Positions 13,180-22,395 of a stretch of DNA of 29,186 bases are shown piece after piece; the stretch's first letter is position 1; each line of letters begins with the position of its first letter. The notes beneath the pieces were generated by a model, which saw only the letters and a program-made list of their open reading frames with translations, made no database searches and was not told the origin of the DNA. The translations under genes and the position numbers were made by a program. Origin of the DNA: Thermoplasmata archaeon (lineage in GTDB: Archaea > Thermoplasmatota > Thermoplasmata > Thermoplasmatales > Thermoplasmataceae); NCBI GenBank assembly GCA_021811525.1, contig JAJZOK010000110.1, positions 1 to 29,186 of the forward strand, written 5' to 3'.

Positions 13180-13548
13180 TCACCTGAGGATCTTGATATT
13201 TGTACCCTTGGGGTTTTCTTTTGCGAGTTCAACAAGTGTCTTTAGCGTTCCGCCAACTTTTGCAACCTTTTCCTGGGCGCTCTTTGATACCCTTAGGGCT
13301 GAGAGTGTTACTTTTTTCTCAAAGTAGCCTGAACCAAGAAGTGCACCAGCGATTACGGCCGTCTCCCCGTCCTTCACGAGCGTGTCGACTTTTCCGACGT
13401 TCAAGCTGGAATAGCTTTGCCTTGAGGCATTAAGTCTTTTGGCTATGTCTCTCCAGAATATGGAGCCATTTTCTCTTGAAATTTTAGTTAGTTCCTCAAT
13501 TGTTTCCTTGAGGGCAGGATTTTCTTTGTTAACTGGTTTAAGTGACAT
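13180..13548 (-). CDS. rpl18e: Large ribosomal subunit protein eL18
   Basis: 122 residues. Motifs include NPALKETIEELTKIS, IFWRDIAKRL, and the C-terminal half with VAGALLG-like and KVTLSALRVSKSAQEK segments. It is the first gene of the eL18-uL13-uS9-rpoN-tRNA-Pro operon. A TATA-like box (TTTATTAA, minus strand, about 13583) lies about 30-35 bases upstream of the ATG and no ribosome binding site is visible, so the leader is absent or very short. Confidence 0.95.
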   Translation of the reverse strand: MSLKPVNKENPALKETIEELTKISRENGSIFWRDIAKRLNASRQSYSSLNVGKVDTLVKDGETAVIAGALLGSGYFEKKVTLSALRVSKSAQEKVAKVGGTLKTLVELAKENPKGTNIKILR

Positions 13549-13626
13549 TATGTTCGACCGGTAGTACCACCCAATGCTGATTTATTAATAAAAGTTTTCT
13601 ACGCCTAATTTGGGCTTATCTACTGA

Positions 13627-14463
13627 TTAATCCTGTTGTCTGTTTGCTGGGTCATCCGCATCCTCTTTACTGTTGTCCTGCACCAGGTATTTCATGTATC
13701 GTGCCATGCCCATTATCTTATAAAACTCAGATTCGGTGAGGTTAGCCCTCGAGGCAATTTTCTTAATCATTACTTCTGCGTTTGCCCTCTTATAGCCGGG
13801 ATAATTAATTAGATCAAGGAGTTCAAAAGCATTCTTGATGAGCAGGTTGAAATTCTCCTCGCTTATGGTTTCTGCGATGTTAGGGCTGCTCTCGGGAAGC
13901 TGGTTCAGCATTTCGTATAGAATTATGCTTACTGCGTGGGAAAGATTGTACACTGGATATTCCGGGTTCGCAGGTATATACATGAAAGCATTGCATATTT
14001 CAATCTCAGCATTTCTGAGCCCATCATCCTCCCTTCCGAAAACAAGTGCTATCTTCTTGCTTCCCGGAAGATTGTTCCTCCAGAACTCCTCAGGAGTTGT
14101 GGGGAGCCTCAAAAATTTCCTGTCGCTGTAAGTTGGGGAGCTTGACGTACCCGCGACCACTGAAAAACCTTTGGCAGCATCCTCAAATGAATCATAATGG
14201 GAAGCAGCCTCAAGGACTTCCTTGCCATTCATTGCACGGTAAATTGCTTCATTCTCGATCTGCGGGCCGCCAACAATCCTGAGGTCAGAAAGGCCATTAT
14301 TCTTCATCAGGCGGGCAATTGCTCCAATGTTTCCCTGATACTTAGGATGGACTAAAATAACAGAAATCCTTCCAGAGAGCAGGGAAAGTTGATCAGAAAG
14401 GGAGGAAATGTAATCTTTCTTCCTCTCTTTTAATTCAATTTTACTGAGTATTCTCTTGTTCAA
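13627..14463 (-). CDS. TrmJ-like SPOUT RNA 2'-O-methyltransferase
   Basis: 278 residues with the three SPOUT motifs: HPKYQGNIGAIARLMKNNG (about 35-53), ALVFGREDDGLRNAEIE, and YPVYNLSHAVSIILYEML with the knotted SAM site. In archaea such enzymes methylate position 32 of tRNAs. A C-terminal helical domain follows. The frame is open up to 14577, but that would overlap the FKBP gene by 137 bases and add an implausible Lys/Arg-rich leader. I therefore propose TTG 14463, with GAGGGG about 11 bases upstream; the start is uncertain. TrmJ is the closest named family; TrmH-like relatives remain possible. Confidence 0.8.
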   Translation of the reverse strand: MNKRILSKIELKERKKDYISSLSDQLSLLSGRISVILVHPKYQGNIGAIARLMKNNGLSDLRIVGGPQIENEAIYRAMNGKEVLEAASHYDSFEDAAKGFSVVAGTSSSPTYSDRKFLRLPTTPEEFWRNNLPGSKKIALVFGREDDGLRNAEIEICNAFMYIPANPEYPVYNLSHAVSIILYEMLNQLPESSPNIAETISEENFNLLIKNAFELLDLINYPGYKRANAEVMIKKIASRANLTESEFYKIMGMARYMKYLVQDNSKEDADDPANRQQD

Positions 14464-15226
14464 CTTTTGAGTTCCCCTCTTCTGCCGGCTTTTCTTTCTT
14501 CTGCTTCTTTGGTTCAGCGGCTTCTGTTGGGACCTCTTCCTTAGGCTTCTCTTCTTCTCCTTTGTATACCTCTTCAATCTTTACGTCTTTTCCCGGGAGG
14601 TATTTCCTGATATCGTTGACAAGCCTGTATTTTGCCTCAATCCACACGGGGTCGAATTTTGCCTCTTCAGGTACAGTGATGGTATAGGCCTTAGCTTTTG
14701 ATTCAACCTTGAATTTTTCGGAATCCTGGTTATAATTGTAATCGATGAGTGCCTTTACCTTCTCAGCATCAGAGTCCACCTTTGCTATGACATTGTACTT
14801 GTAATACACCGGCTTGCTGGCCCACTGGTGGTTGTAATCCACAAGGACCCTGCCTGGGGTGACTGAAATGATCCTCCCTCTCCTATTGCCAAGTGTTATT
14901 TCCTGGCCAGGGACAGGATCAATCTCGTGCCTCTGGAATTCCCTTACTGTGTGAACCTTGATGTTCTTGGGATCTCTAAGCCCATATGCGTTTTCAGGGG
15001 AAATGTTTACTTCATATTCCTTTCCAACTTCGGCGCTCTTAAAAGACTCGTTAATCTCGTTGAAAAGCCCTTCTGACCCTACTATGAGGACAGTTTCCCT
15101 GTAATGGATCTTCTCGTCAAAAATATCGTTATCTTTAGCCAGCTGCTCTTTGTTTGTAGAAACTAGTTTCTTATCGTCTCCAACATACATCTCGAAGTTA
15201 ATTTTGATAAAATCTCCGTCATTCAT
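14441..15226 (-). CDS. FKBP-type (SlyD-like) peptidyl-prolyl isomerase
   Basis: 261 residues. The N-terminal half has the FKBP/IF arrangement of long archaeal FKBPs: GDFIKINFEMYVGD, VLIVGSEGLFNEINES, and the SPENAYGLRDP loop before the insert domain and VLVDYNHQWASKPVYY. A C-terminal domain follows, then a Lys/Glu-rich tail (from about 225) that looks disordered. It probably speeds proline isomerisation and acts as a chaperone in the cytoplasm. GGTGA lies seven bases before the ATG, and a TATATATAAATAGG box lies about 60 bases upstream. Confidence 0.9.
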   Translation of the reverse strand: MNDGDFIKINFEMYVGDDKKLVSTNKEQLAKDNDIFDEKIHYRETVLIVGSEGLFNEINESFKSAEVGKEYEVNISPENAYGLRDPKNIKVHTVREFQRHEIDPVPGQEITLGNRRGRIISVTPGRVLVDYNHQWASKPVYYKYNVIAKVDSDAEKVKALIDYNYNQDSEKFKVESKAKAYTITVPEEAKFDPVWIEAKYRLVNDIRKYLPGKDVKIEEVYKGEEEKPKEEVPTEAAEPKKQKKEKPAEEGNSKVEQENTQ

Positions 15227-15423
15227 TTAGTTATCACCGAAGATGTGCAATGCGACGAAAGCCCGAAAACCTATTTATATATATCGAAGTGCAGCTACAG
15301 TGAAAACAGGCACTATATTCTCCAGGATTTTCAAAACCGCAACTTCATTTGGCATCCAACTGTTTTGGTTTAATACATATAATTTTGTCTCGCAATATAT
15401 TAATACTTGCTTTACCTGTAAAT

Positions 15424-16167
15424 ATGTTGGCAAGCAGCGTTTTTTCAAATGAAGCCATATCAGCAGTGAATATTGTAAAGACCTTCAGAAAAAGGAATGC
15501 AATAGCTAATCTCAGCATTTCCATCCCTGAGGGCAGAAGGGTCGCACTTCTTGGCCCCAATGGTGCAGGCAAATCTACGGCGCTCAAGATTATCTGCGGT
15601 ATTCTAAAGCCTGATTACGGGGAGGTGAGGATAAGGGGAATGGAACCAAATTCAGCAGAGGCAAAGAAGGCACTAGGCTTCCTGCCGGAGGATGCAAGCC
15701 CATATCCAACTTTGTCTGTCAGGGAGAACCTGGAATATATAGGTGCCATAAGGGGAACTGAAGACCTTGACGGTAGAATCAATGAACTGGCGGATATCCT
15801 TAGCATTTCAGAATACATGGAAATGCGGGTTTCCGCCCTTTCAAGGGGAAACAGGCAAAAAGTTTCCGTGGCACTTAGCCTAATTCACAGGCCGGAAATT
15901 ATGGTCATGGATGAACCCCTGAACTATCTCGATATTCCCACTCAGGAAAACCTTATCACATTGTTCTCTGAAATGAAAGGAACCTTCCTGGTATCCACTC
16001 ACATAATGTCTATTGCAGAAAAACTGACAGACCATGTGATTATAATTTCCAGGGGACAGGAAATCTGGTCTGGTTCCACAGTTGAGCTTAGAAACATGGG
16101 GCATGGCCAGGAAACCATAGAACAGATTGTTTCGAGGTTGATGAAGGGTGTTTCTCCTAGTTCTTAA
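15424..16167 (+). CDS. ABC transporter ATP-binding protein
   Basis: 247 residues: Walker A GPNGAGKST (about 45-53), Q-loop region LGFLPEDASPYPTLSVREN, signature ALSRGNRQKVSVAL, and Walker B IMVMDEPLNYLD followed by the STH switch His. The fold matches ABC-2/export type ATPases. I start at ATG 15424 because a TATA box (atatattaat, about 15393-15402) lies 25 bases upstream (leaderless). The earlier ATG at 15349 is upstream of this box. It overlaps the permease gene by 20 bases. Confidence 0.92.
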   Translation: MLASSVFSNEAISAVNIVKTFRKRNAIANLSISIPEGRRVALLGPNGAGKSTALKIICGILKPDYGEVRIRGMEPNSAEAKKALGFLPEDASPYPTLSVRENLEYIGAIRGTEDLDGRINELADILSISEYMEMRVSALSRGNRQKVSVALSLIHRPEIMVMDEPLNYLDIPTQENLITLFSEMKGTFLVSTHIMSIAEKLTDHVIIISRGQEIWSGSTVELRNMGHGQETIEQIVSRLMKGVSPSS

Positions 16168-17578
16168 ACTGCTTCTAAGAACAAGGCTCAGCAAAGCTTT
16201 CCTGCTTTTCATTGTTCTCCTTGCGTTTGTTGACTTCGCGCTCTCTTTTTCTGGGGCATTCGGAGAAGTTCCCGCTCAGTCACTCTTTGGTGCCACTTTT
16301 ATCATTTTCATTTATATGGTTACTTTTACCGCAGTTACTCTCTTCGGAAATGGGCTGGGTATGACAAAGCCTGACCAGGATTTCCTTCTCCCGTCTTCCA
16401 TAAAAGGCAGGACCCTGAACTTTGCACTCTTTACAGTGCAACTCATTTCAATTTCCCTCATTTTCATTATCCTTTCATTCGCCTATTCAATAGAGGTTTA
16501 CCATTTGACTCTCCTGGGTGCACTTTACATAGTGAACTTTTTGATGTTAGGCGTCAGCTTGGCATCCCTTTCTGTCCTGGTATCAGATTATGGCCTCCTT
16601 TACAGGGTTCCAATATTTGCTGCAGGCTCTATTTTCTTGTTTTCATTCTTTTTTGGATTCAACTATTCACCATTTGCCATGGCCGTGGGGCACATTTATT
16701 CCGCGACCTTGGGGACTGCAGTATTTTTTGCAGCCCTCTTACTTCTAGGGATCCGCTGGTTGAACACCAATGATCTATATGTCAGGCCACCAAGAATACA
16801 GATAAGGAAGAAAGAAACCTTCAAGGGTAGGCAATCGTTTGTTGGCCTCAGCCCGGGAAAGGCCATATTCAGACACTTTTTCACACATTTTTACTCAGGA
16901 AGGCCAATCGGGATGTCAGGGACAGTTATGGCTGTATCAAACAGGTACAGGCTCAAAGCAACTATCCCGATAATTGTAGTAGCCAGTGCCTTATTAGTTG
17001 GGGCAATCCTTTACATTAGGCCTTCCAGCGTGACAGAACTTTATCCAATATTGATTCTCTTCGTAATTTACCTGTCCTTTACCTTGAATATAGGACTCTA
17101 CAGCAGTACATTTTCCGTAGAGAGGCTATGGCTGTCGGCGATGTCAATGCCATTTCACTTATACGTAAAGCGAATGGTTTTCGCGCAGGTGTTCCAATCC
17201 TTGGTTTTGGAGATGCCCATAGGGGTCGCCATGGCAGTATTGGGATTCATTTATGGCCCTTCATTGTTCCCCATTCTCATAGCAGTTCTTGCCATTTCCC
17301 CTGAATCCGTTGCAGTTCTGTCTTCATTGAGCATCATTTCAAAACCACCGCAAACCTGGGAGAATGCAATCATGACAAGAAAGGTTGGGCTGAAAAGGGC
17401 AATTTATTTGTTCCCGTATGCGGTAATTATGCTATCAGGAATTCTTTTGTCTATCATCTCCCCATTATACGCAGCAGTGGAAGCCGCCTCACTTGCGATT
17501 GCCATTTATATCTTCCTCGGAAGGAAAGGTTACTGGGAAAAGATGGTTTCAAAGCTTGCAGAGAATAGCTATATTTGA
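16148..17578 (+). CDS. ABC transporter membrane protein, 476 residues
   Basis: The protein has about twelve hydrophobic segments with a basic cytoplasmic loop in the middle (about residues 215-245, RPPRIQIRKKETFKGRQ). It begins at GTG 16148 inside the end of the ATPase gene, so the two are coupled and very likely form one exporter. No substrate clue is visible. The C-terminus lies only three bases from the convergent pyruvate kinase gene, leaving no room for a separate terminator. Confidence 0.85.
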   Translation: MFLLVLKLLLRTRLSKAFLLFIVLLAFVDFALSFSGAFGEVPAQSLFGATFIIFIYMVTFTAVTLFGNGLGMTKPDQDFLLPSSIKGRTLNFALFTVQLISISLIFIILSFAYSIEVYHLTLLGALYIVNFLMLGVSLASLSVLVSDYGLLYRVPIFAAGSIFLFSFFFGFNYSPFAMAVGHIYSATLGTAVFFAALLLLGIRWLNTNDLYVRPPRIQIRKKETFKGRQSFVGLSPGKAIFRHFFTHFYSGRPIGMSGTVMAVSNRYRLKATIPIIVVASALLVGAILYIRPSSVTELYPILILFVIYLSFTLNIGLYSSTFSVERLWLSAMSMPFHLYVKRMVFAQVFQSLVLEMPIGVAMAVLGFIYGPSLFPILIAVLAISPESVAVLSSLSIISKPPQTWENAIMTRKVGLKRAIYLFPYAVIMLSGILLSIISPLYAAVEAASLAIAIYIFLGRKGYWEKMVSKLAENSYI

Positions 17579-17581
17579 GTT

Positions 17582-19258
17582 TCACTGGGTGATGACTCCA
17601 GTGGATCCGTCAATATGCAGTATGTCTCCCGGATTGATGTGCCCTGAAAGCCTGGTATTGCTCAATACCGTTACACCCTTTTCACGTATACTCTCTTTCA
17701 GTTTCGTCGAAATATTTGGAATGAAAATTACTGCTTTCAACTTCTCCAGCTTAATCCCTGCAGGCATCTCTTGGGTATCAAGCACAAGGATATCGCCCTT
17801 GCCCGACTTTTCAGTAAAAGCCTTCCCAGTGAGGCTTTTCCCAGCTGGATATCCTCTTCCCACGAAGTTCCCCACGGTCGCAACCCTGACTTCATTTGTG
17901 CCTCCGAAGAGGAAATATGGGGCGCCCGAAGTGATAATGACTCTGTCACCCCTCTTCAGGAATGTCTCTTTCTCAACGTAGGAAAGGGCCTCCACTGGGT
18001 CTATGTCCTCATTTCCTCCGTCTATAACCAGCGGTTCCACGCCACGGTAAAGGTTCAATTTCCTTGCAAGCCTTTCAGAAGTTACTGTTGCAATTATCGG
18101 TACCCTGGGCCTGACTGCAGCAAGCATCTTTGCAGTGTTTCCTGTCTTGGTGAATGCAAGTATGGCATCTGCATTGATCTCCATCGAAATCATCTTGGCA
18201 GCGCGTGCTATGGAATATGCAACCTGGTTTCCAAGAAACTCCTCGGGCTCGACCAGATGAACGTTCTTGGACTCCACATATTCTGCGATGTCCTTGAGGT
18301 ATTTCACTGCAAGGTCCGGATATTCCCCGATTGAGCTTTCTTCTGACAGCATCAGAGCATCTGTATTGTCCATAATTGCGTTGGTTACGTCTGATACCTC
18401 TGCCCTGGTTGGGCTGCTAGACTTCACCATGGATTCCAGCATCTGAGTCGCAACAATAGTTGGGACTCCCTGCATGTGGGATTCCTCTATGATTTTCTTC
18501 TGGGCAATGGCCACTTCCTTGAGGGGGAGTTCCACTCCGAGATCGCCTCTAGCCACCATTATGAAATCGGATACTTTGGCTATGTCACGGATATTCTGGA
18601 AACCATTCTTTGTTTCGATCTTGGAAACAATGAACTGGTCTCCTCCCTCTTTCATTATAATTTCCTGCAGTTCCTCTACATCCTCCTTTCTCTGAACAAA
18701 GGAGAGCGCAAACATGTCCACCTTAGCTTGAATGCCTTCCTTAAGATAGGATATGTCACGATCTGTAAGGTTTCCAAGTGGCAGAAATCTTCCTGGTACA
18801 TTCACTCTGCTCCTGTCCCTAAGGGAGCCATCATCCATGCTTTCAAGAACAAGGCCATCTTCGCTCTTGCTGACAACACGCATCCTTACCTTGCCATCGC
18901 TAAGCAGGATCAGGTCTTTCTGGGTTAGAATGTCATAAATTTCAGGATGTGAAAATGTGATCGTACCATCATTGTTTATGCCGACCTTGAACTGTTGGCC
19001 TGTTACCACATTCAATTGCCCTCCGGGGAACTGGCCTGTTCTGAGCTCCGGGCCCTTCAGGTCCACCATTATGCCCACATGCTTCCCTGTTTCTGAGTTT
19101 AGCTGGCTCACCAGGCCAGCTACCTTCCCGATATATCCGGGAGTAATGTGGGCAGTGTTTATCCTTACAGTTGACAGCCCGTTTCCGTACATTGAAATAA
19201 GGGCCCCTCTCTGGAAGCTAGAGGGGCCGATTGTTGCCACAATCTTCGTGCTTGCCAC
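17582..19258 (-). CDS. pyk: Pyruvate kinase with extra C-terminal domain
   Basis: 558 residues, about 80 more than a minimal pyruvate kinase. It converts phosphoenolpyruvate and ADP to pyruvate and ATP. Visible motifs: STKIVATIGPSS, VRINTAH, VDLKGPELRTG, SKIETKNGFQN, MVARGDLGVELP and ATQMLESMVKS. The tail (from about residue 465: GNFVGRG through HINPGDILHIDGSTGVI) resembles the phosphohistidine-type C-terminal domain of some bacterial pyruvate kinases, but has no TSHA-type phospho-acceptor. I start at GTG 19258: the family N-terminus follows, and a TATA (TTAAATATATA) lies about 30 bases upstream. Confidence 0.94.
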   Translation of the reverse strand: MASTKIVATIGPSSFQRGALISMYGNGLSTVRINTAHITPGYIGKVAGLVSQLNSETGKHVGIMVDLKGPELRTGQFPGGQLNVVTGQQFKVGINNDGTITFSHPEIYDILTQKDLILLSDGKVRMRVVSKSEDGLVLESMDDGSLRDRSRVNVPGRFLPLGNLTDRDISYLKEGIQAKVDMFALSFVQRKEDVEELQEIIMKEGGDQFIVSKIETKNGFQNIRDIAKVSDFIMVARGDLGVELPLKEVAIAQKKIIEESHMQGVPTIVATQMLESMVKSSSPTRAEVSDVTNAIMDNTDALMLSEESSIGEYPDLAVKYLKDIAEYVESKNVHLVEPEEFLGNQVAYSIARAAKMISMEINADAILAFTKTGNTAKMLAAVRPRVPIIATVTSERLARKLNLYRGVEPLVIDGGNEDIDPVEALSYVEKETFLKRGDRVIITSGAPYFLFGGTNEVRVATVGNFVGRGYPAGKSLTGKAFTEKSGKGDILVLDTQEMPAGIKLEKLKAVIFIPNISTKLKESIREKGVTVLSNTRLSGHINPGDILHIDGSTGVITQ

Positions 19259-19320
19259 GGTACAATATATTGTGTATATATTTAATTTTGAGAGAGGAGA
19301 TTGACATTTTCTGGCATCAC

Positions 19321-19338
19321 TAATGGCATGGGCCATTA
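19321..19338 (-). terminator. Stem-loop between trpC and pyk
   Basis: TAATGGC and GCCATTA form a perfect 7-base stem with a 4-base loop, three bases after the trpC stop. It may weaken read-through from the trp operon into pyk, which has its own promoter. No strong T run follows on the minus strand. Confidence 0.4.
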
Positions 19339-19340
19339 TT

Positions 19341-20066
19341 TTACTGCATCATGTGAAATTCTCCATTAAGGATCGATGTTCCAATCAGGAGCCCCAAGTA
19401 CTGGGATATGTCATGATTTAATAGGTAATCACTGTCAATCCCGCTTTCTAACACGATTTCGGCCCTCAGTCCTTTTAACTGCCTCAAAACATCCTCTTCC
19501 TGAGGTTCCATTTTCAATGTCCTGAGATTCCGCCGGTTGTATCCGTAAATGACGCCCTTCTGAGGGATGAGGTGCTTTATCAGAGAAAGATCATGGAATT
19601 CTACAAGCGACTCCATGCCCAGTGACAGTGCATAGGCGCTCAGTTCCTGCACGTTTTCGGGCCCAAGAAAATCAAGTATGAAGAGGATTGCATCCGCTCC
19701 AGCGTTGTATGCGTTTTCAACCATCATGCTGCTTGAAGCAAAATCCTTGTCAAGAATCGGCAGATTTAGTTCCTGTACGGAAGCGATGTCATCATAGTTC
19801 CCAAGGAAGTGGTCCGGTTCTGTGAGAATGCTTATCCCTGCCACATTTTCAAGATTGCAGTTCCTGAAATACGCGAGCGGGTCCACGGATTTTCCAAGGT
19901 GGAATCCAGAAGGGGACTTTCTCTTGAATTCTGATATTATGCCGGTTTTACCCTCAGATTTGCACTTCATGAGGCTTCTGTATAGGCTTACGGGGCCCCT
20001 CGTTCTCATGTACGGGACCTTCTCTCTCAGGTGGTTCCTTGCATATATCTGGTTAACTGTGTCCAC
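19341..20066 (-). CDS. trpC: Indole-3-glycerol-phosphate synthase
   Basis: 241 residues of a TIM barrel. It closes the ring of CdRP to indole-3-glycerol phosphate. Active-site segments are ISEFKRKSPSG, ILTEPDHFLG, LPILDKDF (catalytic Lys), SLVEFHD, YGYNRRNLRTL and VLESGI. I prefer GTG 20066, with GGTG six bases upstream, to the GTG at 20075. It overlaps the end of trpG by 14 bases and is the last gene of the trp operon. Confidence 0.93.
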   Translation of the reverse strand: MDTVNQIYARNHLREKVPYMRTRGPVSLYRSLMKCKSEGKTGIISEFKRKSPSGFHLGKSVDPLAYFRNCNLENVAGISILTEPDHFLGNYDDIASVQELNLPILDKDFASSSMMVENAYNAGADAILFILDFLGPENVQELSAYALSLGMESLVEFHDLSLIKHLIPQKGVIYGYNRRNLRTLKMEPQEEDVLRQLKGLRAEIVLESGIDSDYLLNHDISQYLGLLIGTSILNGEFHMMQ

Positions 20067-20628
20067 TGACCACACCTATGAAATTTTTCATTATTTCTTT
20101 CCCATATTGTGAATAATAACTCTCAGGGTGGAACTGGAGGCCGTAATAACGTTCATCGGCAGAATGGAATGCCATCACAGTGCCGTCAGTGGTTGAAACA
20201 GCATCCACTATGACCTTTCTGTTTGGCCTTATGGCTAGGGAATGGTACCTTACCGCTTTGAATTTTTCCGGAATACCAGTTAGTATTCCGGTGCCCTCAC
20301 TCTTCATAGTGTCTATTTCACCGTGCATCAGGTTTTCCGTCCTGTAAATATCACAACCAAGTTGGTATCCAAGCAACTGGTTCCCAAAGCATATGCCCAG
20401 GACAAAGGGGAAGCCTCTTCCAAGAAGCTCCATTCCAACTCCTCTGTCCCTTTTGTTTAGCGGATTTCCCGGTCCTGGCGAAATTATAAGCGCATCATAG
20501 TTTCCCGCATCAAAGGAATTCTGGTTTATCTCGTTGTCAAATACGTCAACATCGAGGCCTTCTTTCTGAAGGAGGTGCACAATATTGTAGGTAAAGGAAT
20601 CCTTATTGTCCAGCAGCATCACGCGCAT
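20053..20628 (-). CDS. trpG: Anthranilate synthase, glutamine amidotransferase subunit
   Basis: 191 residues. The class I amidotransferase triad is present: Cys in LGICFGNQ (about residue 80), and His and Glu in QFHPESYYS. The oxyanion segment IISPGPGNP is also present. It releases ammonia from glutamine for TrpE. The usual His after the nucleophile (CLGHQ) is Asn here, a mild change. It overlaps trpE by 10 bases. Confidence 0.95.
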   Translation of the reverse strand: MRVMLLDNKDSFTYNIVHLLQKEGLDVDVFDNEINQNSFDAGNYDALIISPGPGNPLNKRDRGVGMELLGRGFPFVLGICFGNQLLGYQLGCDIYRTENLMHGEIDTMKSEGTGILTGIPEKFKAVRYHSLAIRPNRKVIVDAVSTTDGTVMAFHSADERYYGLQFHPESYYSQYGKEIMKNFIGVVSGHS

Positions 20629-21806
20629 GTGAGCCCGCCCGCCATAATGGTCTCTGCCTTGGCAATGATTTCCTCAATTTCATTCCTGGGGACAGAATCC
20701 TTCACTATTCCTGCCCCGGCCTGAGTGTAGGCCCTTCCGCGATTCATAAATGCTGATCTTATTGCAAGAGCCATGTCCATGTCTCCTTCCCCAAGTATCC
20801 CTACTGCCCCTCCATATGGCCCCCTTTCCTGGGATTCGTACTGATCAATGATTTCAATCGCACGGGCCTTTGGGGCTCCACTTACAGTACCGGCAGGAAA
20901 AAGTGAAGAAAATATCTGGAAATTGCTATTCCCTGGTGAAATCCTCGCATCGACCCTGCTTGTGAGGTGGACGACAGAATAGAATTTCTCTGGCATCATG
21001 TTGCTGGTGACAGCTACGCTTCCAGCAATCCCGATTCTCGAGAGGTCGTTTCTGGCAAGGTCTACAAGCATTCTGTGCTCACATAGTTCCTTGTTGTCAG
21101 AAAGGAGTGACCTGACCAGATTTTCGTCTGTGTCAGTCTGCCTTTTCCGAGTTCCGGCAATCGGGCTTACAGATAACATTTCACCATGCTTCTGGAAGAC
21201 ATTCTCGGGGGAACTTCCGATTATTTCCAGGTTCCCGAATTTGTAGTAATAAACATACCTTGACCTGTCATTGCGCAAAAGGTGCACAAGGACATCTGAT
21301 CCATTGAACTCCTCAAGCTCAAAGTGGTGGGACAAAACGATCTGCAGCGCCTCTCCTTCCCTTATTCTTTCAACTATTTCCGATATGCTGTCTTCCAACT
21401 TGCCTCTTTCTTCGTCGTGTAGCTCAATTTGCCCCAGATTCCTGTTGATGTATGGTTCCCCTTTCCTTGTGAAAGTGCCAGTTTCAGTTTCTGAAGGTAG
21501 AATTGTGCCTATCAGGGGCCAGTATCTTTCATGCCGGCTTCTGATGCCAAGAGTTTCCTGAACCAGGCTGAACGAGGTGAACAGGGGAATTTGGGAACCA
21601 TGGTTACCAGACTCCCTGATAAGTTGCGGGACAGCATCATCGAGCGCTGAACGTGCCCCGTCATAGAAAAGGAAAGGTCTTTCTTCAGTCCTGAAGAGGA
21701 ATTCCTCCCCTTGGGACCTATCCAGGCTGCTGAATCTGCAAAAATATGCAAAATCTTCCCCATTCTCCTTGAGTTCCCGTATTTTGCTAAACAGCGGCTG
21801 CTTCAT
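20619..21806 (-). CDS. trpE: Anthranilate synthase, large subunit
   Basis: 395 residues, on the short side for TrpE. Chorismate-binding marks: SVSPIAGTRKR, LVDLARNDLSRI, PAGTVSGAPKARA and RAYTQAGAGIVKDS. It makes anthranilate from chorismate with TrpG. The N-terminal region lacks the LLES-type tryptophan-binding motif I would expect for strong feedback control. GGAGGTG lies seven bases before ATG 21806, which overlaps trpF by 20 bases. Confidence 0.95.
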   Translation of the reverse strand: MKQPLFSKIRELKENGEDFAYFCRFSSLDRSQGEEFLFRTEERPFLFYDGARSALDDAVPQLIRESGNHGSQIPLFTSFSLVQETLGIRSRHERYWPLIGTILPSETETGTFTRKGEPYINRNLGQIELHDEERGKLEDSISEIVERIREGEALQIVLSHHFELEEFNGSDVLVHLLRNDRSRYVYYYKFGNLEIIGSSPENVFQKHGEMLSVSPIAGTRKRQTDTDENLVRSLLSDNKELCEHRMLVDLARNDLSRIGIAGSVAVTSNMMPEKFYSVVHLTSRVDARISPGNSNFQIFSSLFPAGTVSGAPKARAIEIIDQYESQERGPYGGAVGILGEGDMDMALAIRSAFMNRGRAYTQAGAGIVKDSVPRNEIEEIIAKAETIMAGGLTCA

Positions 21807-22395
21807 TTTTAAGCACCTCCATGAACTGGCTTATTTTTGAATGGTCCTTTTTACCCGGTGAAACTTCTAGGCTGCTGCTTACGTCAATGAAGTAAGGGTG
21901 GGCCCTGAGCAGGTCCCCTATATTTCCGATTGAAACCCTTCCTGCAATTCCAACAGGATGTCTCTTTATTTCAGGGATCTTACGGTCACCGGAATTCCAG
22001 CCTTTGCTACCATATTCCAGCAGGGCTAGGTCAGCCCCCTGGCTTAATTTCTCAAGTGCTTTTTCAAATGGTGAATTCTCTTTATAGGCAAAAACTACTG
22101 AAATCACTTTCCTGCCGAGTTCTTTCTTCACATGTGTTATCTCCTGCGGCCCATGCTGGAAATGCAGCTGTACATAGTTTTCATCGCTTGTGATTTCCTC
22201 GACTGTTCCAATTTCAGTGTAAACGCCAGCAACAGGGATACCAATGCCAGTGAGCTCATTAATCAGTTCAGCAGTTCCAGCCCTCGGGGATTTTGAGGAC
22301 CTCACCACACCGATAATATCTGCCCCGTGCTCATTTGAAAATATTCCGTCTTCAACATTGGTGATACCGCAGATCTTCACCCTTGGTTCATGCAA
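21787..22395 (-). CDS. trpF: Phosphoribosylanthranilate isomerase
   Basis: 202 residues. RVKICGITNVEDG carries the catalytic Cys; other marks are GADIIGVV, VQLHFQHG, and IDVSSSLEVSPGKKDHSKI with the phosphate-binding C-terminal loop. I start at TTG 22395, because GGAGGTG lies exactly seven bases upstream and the protein then begins MHEPRVKICGI. The open frame to 22464 runs back through trpD in another frame. It overlaps the trpD stop by 8 bases. Confidence 0.92.
   Translation of the reverse strand: MHEPRVKICGITNVEDGIFSNEHGADIIGVVRSSKSPRAGTAELINELTGIGIPVAGVYTEIGTVEEITSDENYVQLHFQHGPQEITHVKKELGRKVISVVFAYKENSPFEKALEKLSQGADLALLEYGSKGWNSGDRKIPEIKRHPVGIAGRVSIGNIGDLLRAHPYFIDVSSSLEVSPGKKDHSKISQFMEVLKNEAAAV

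Noticed and set aside
17771..18334. 187-residue plus-strand frame opposite pyruvate kinase
   Set aside because: Antisense shadow; no family pattern.
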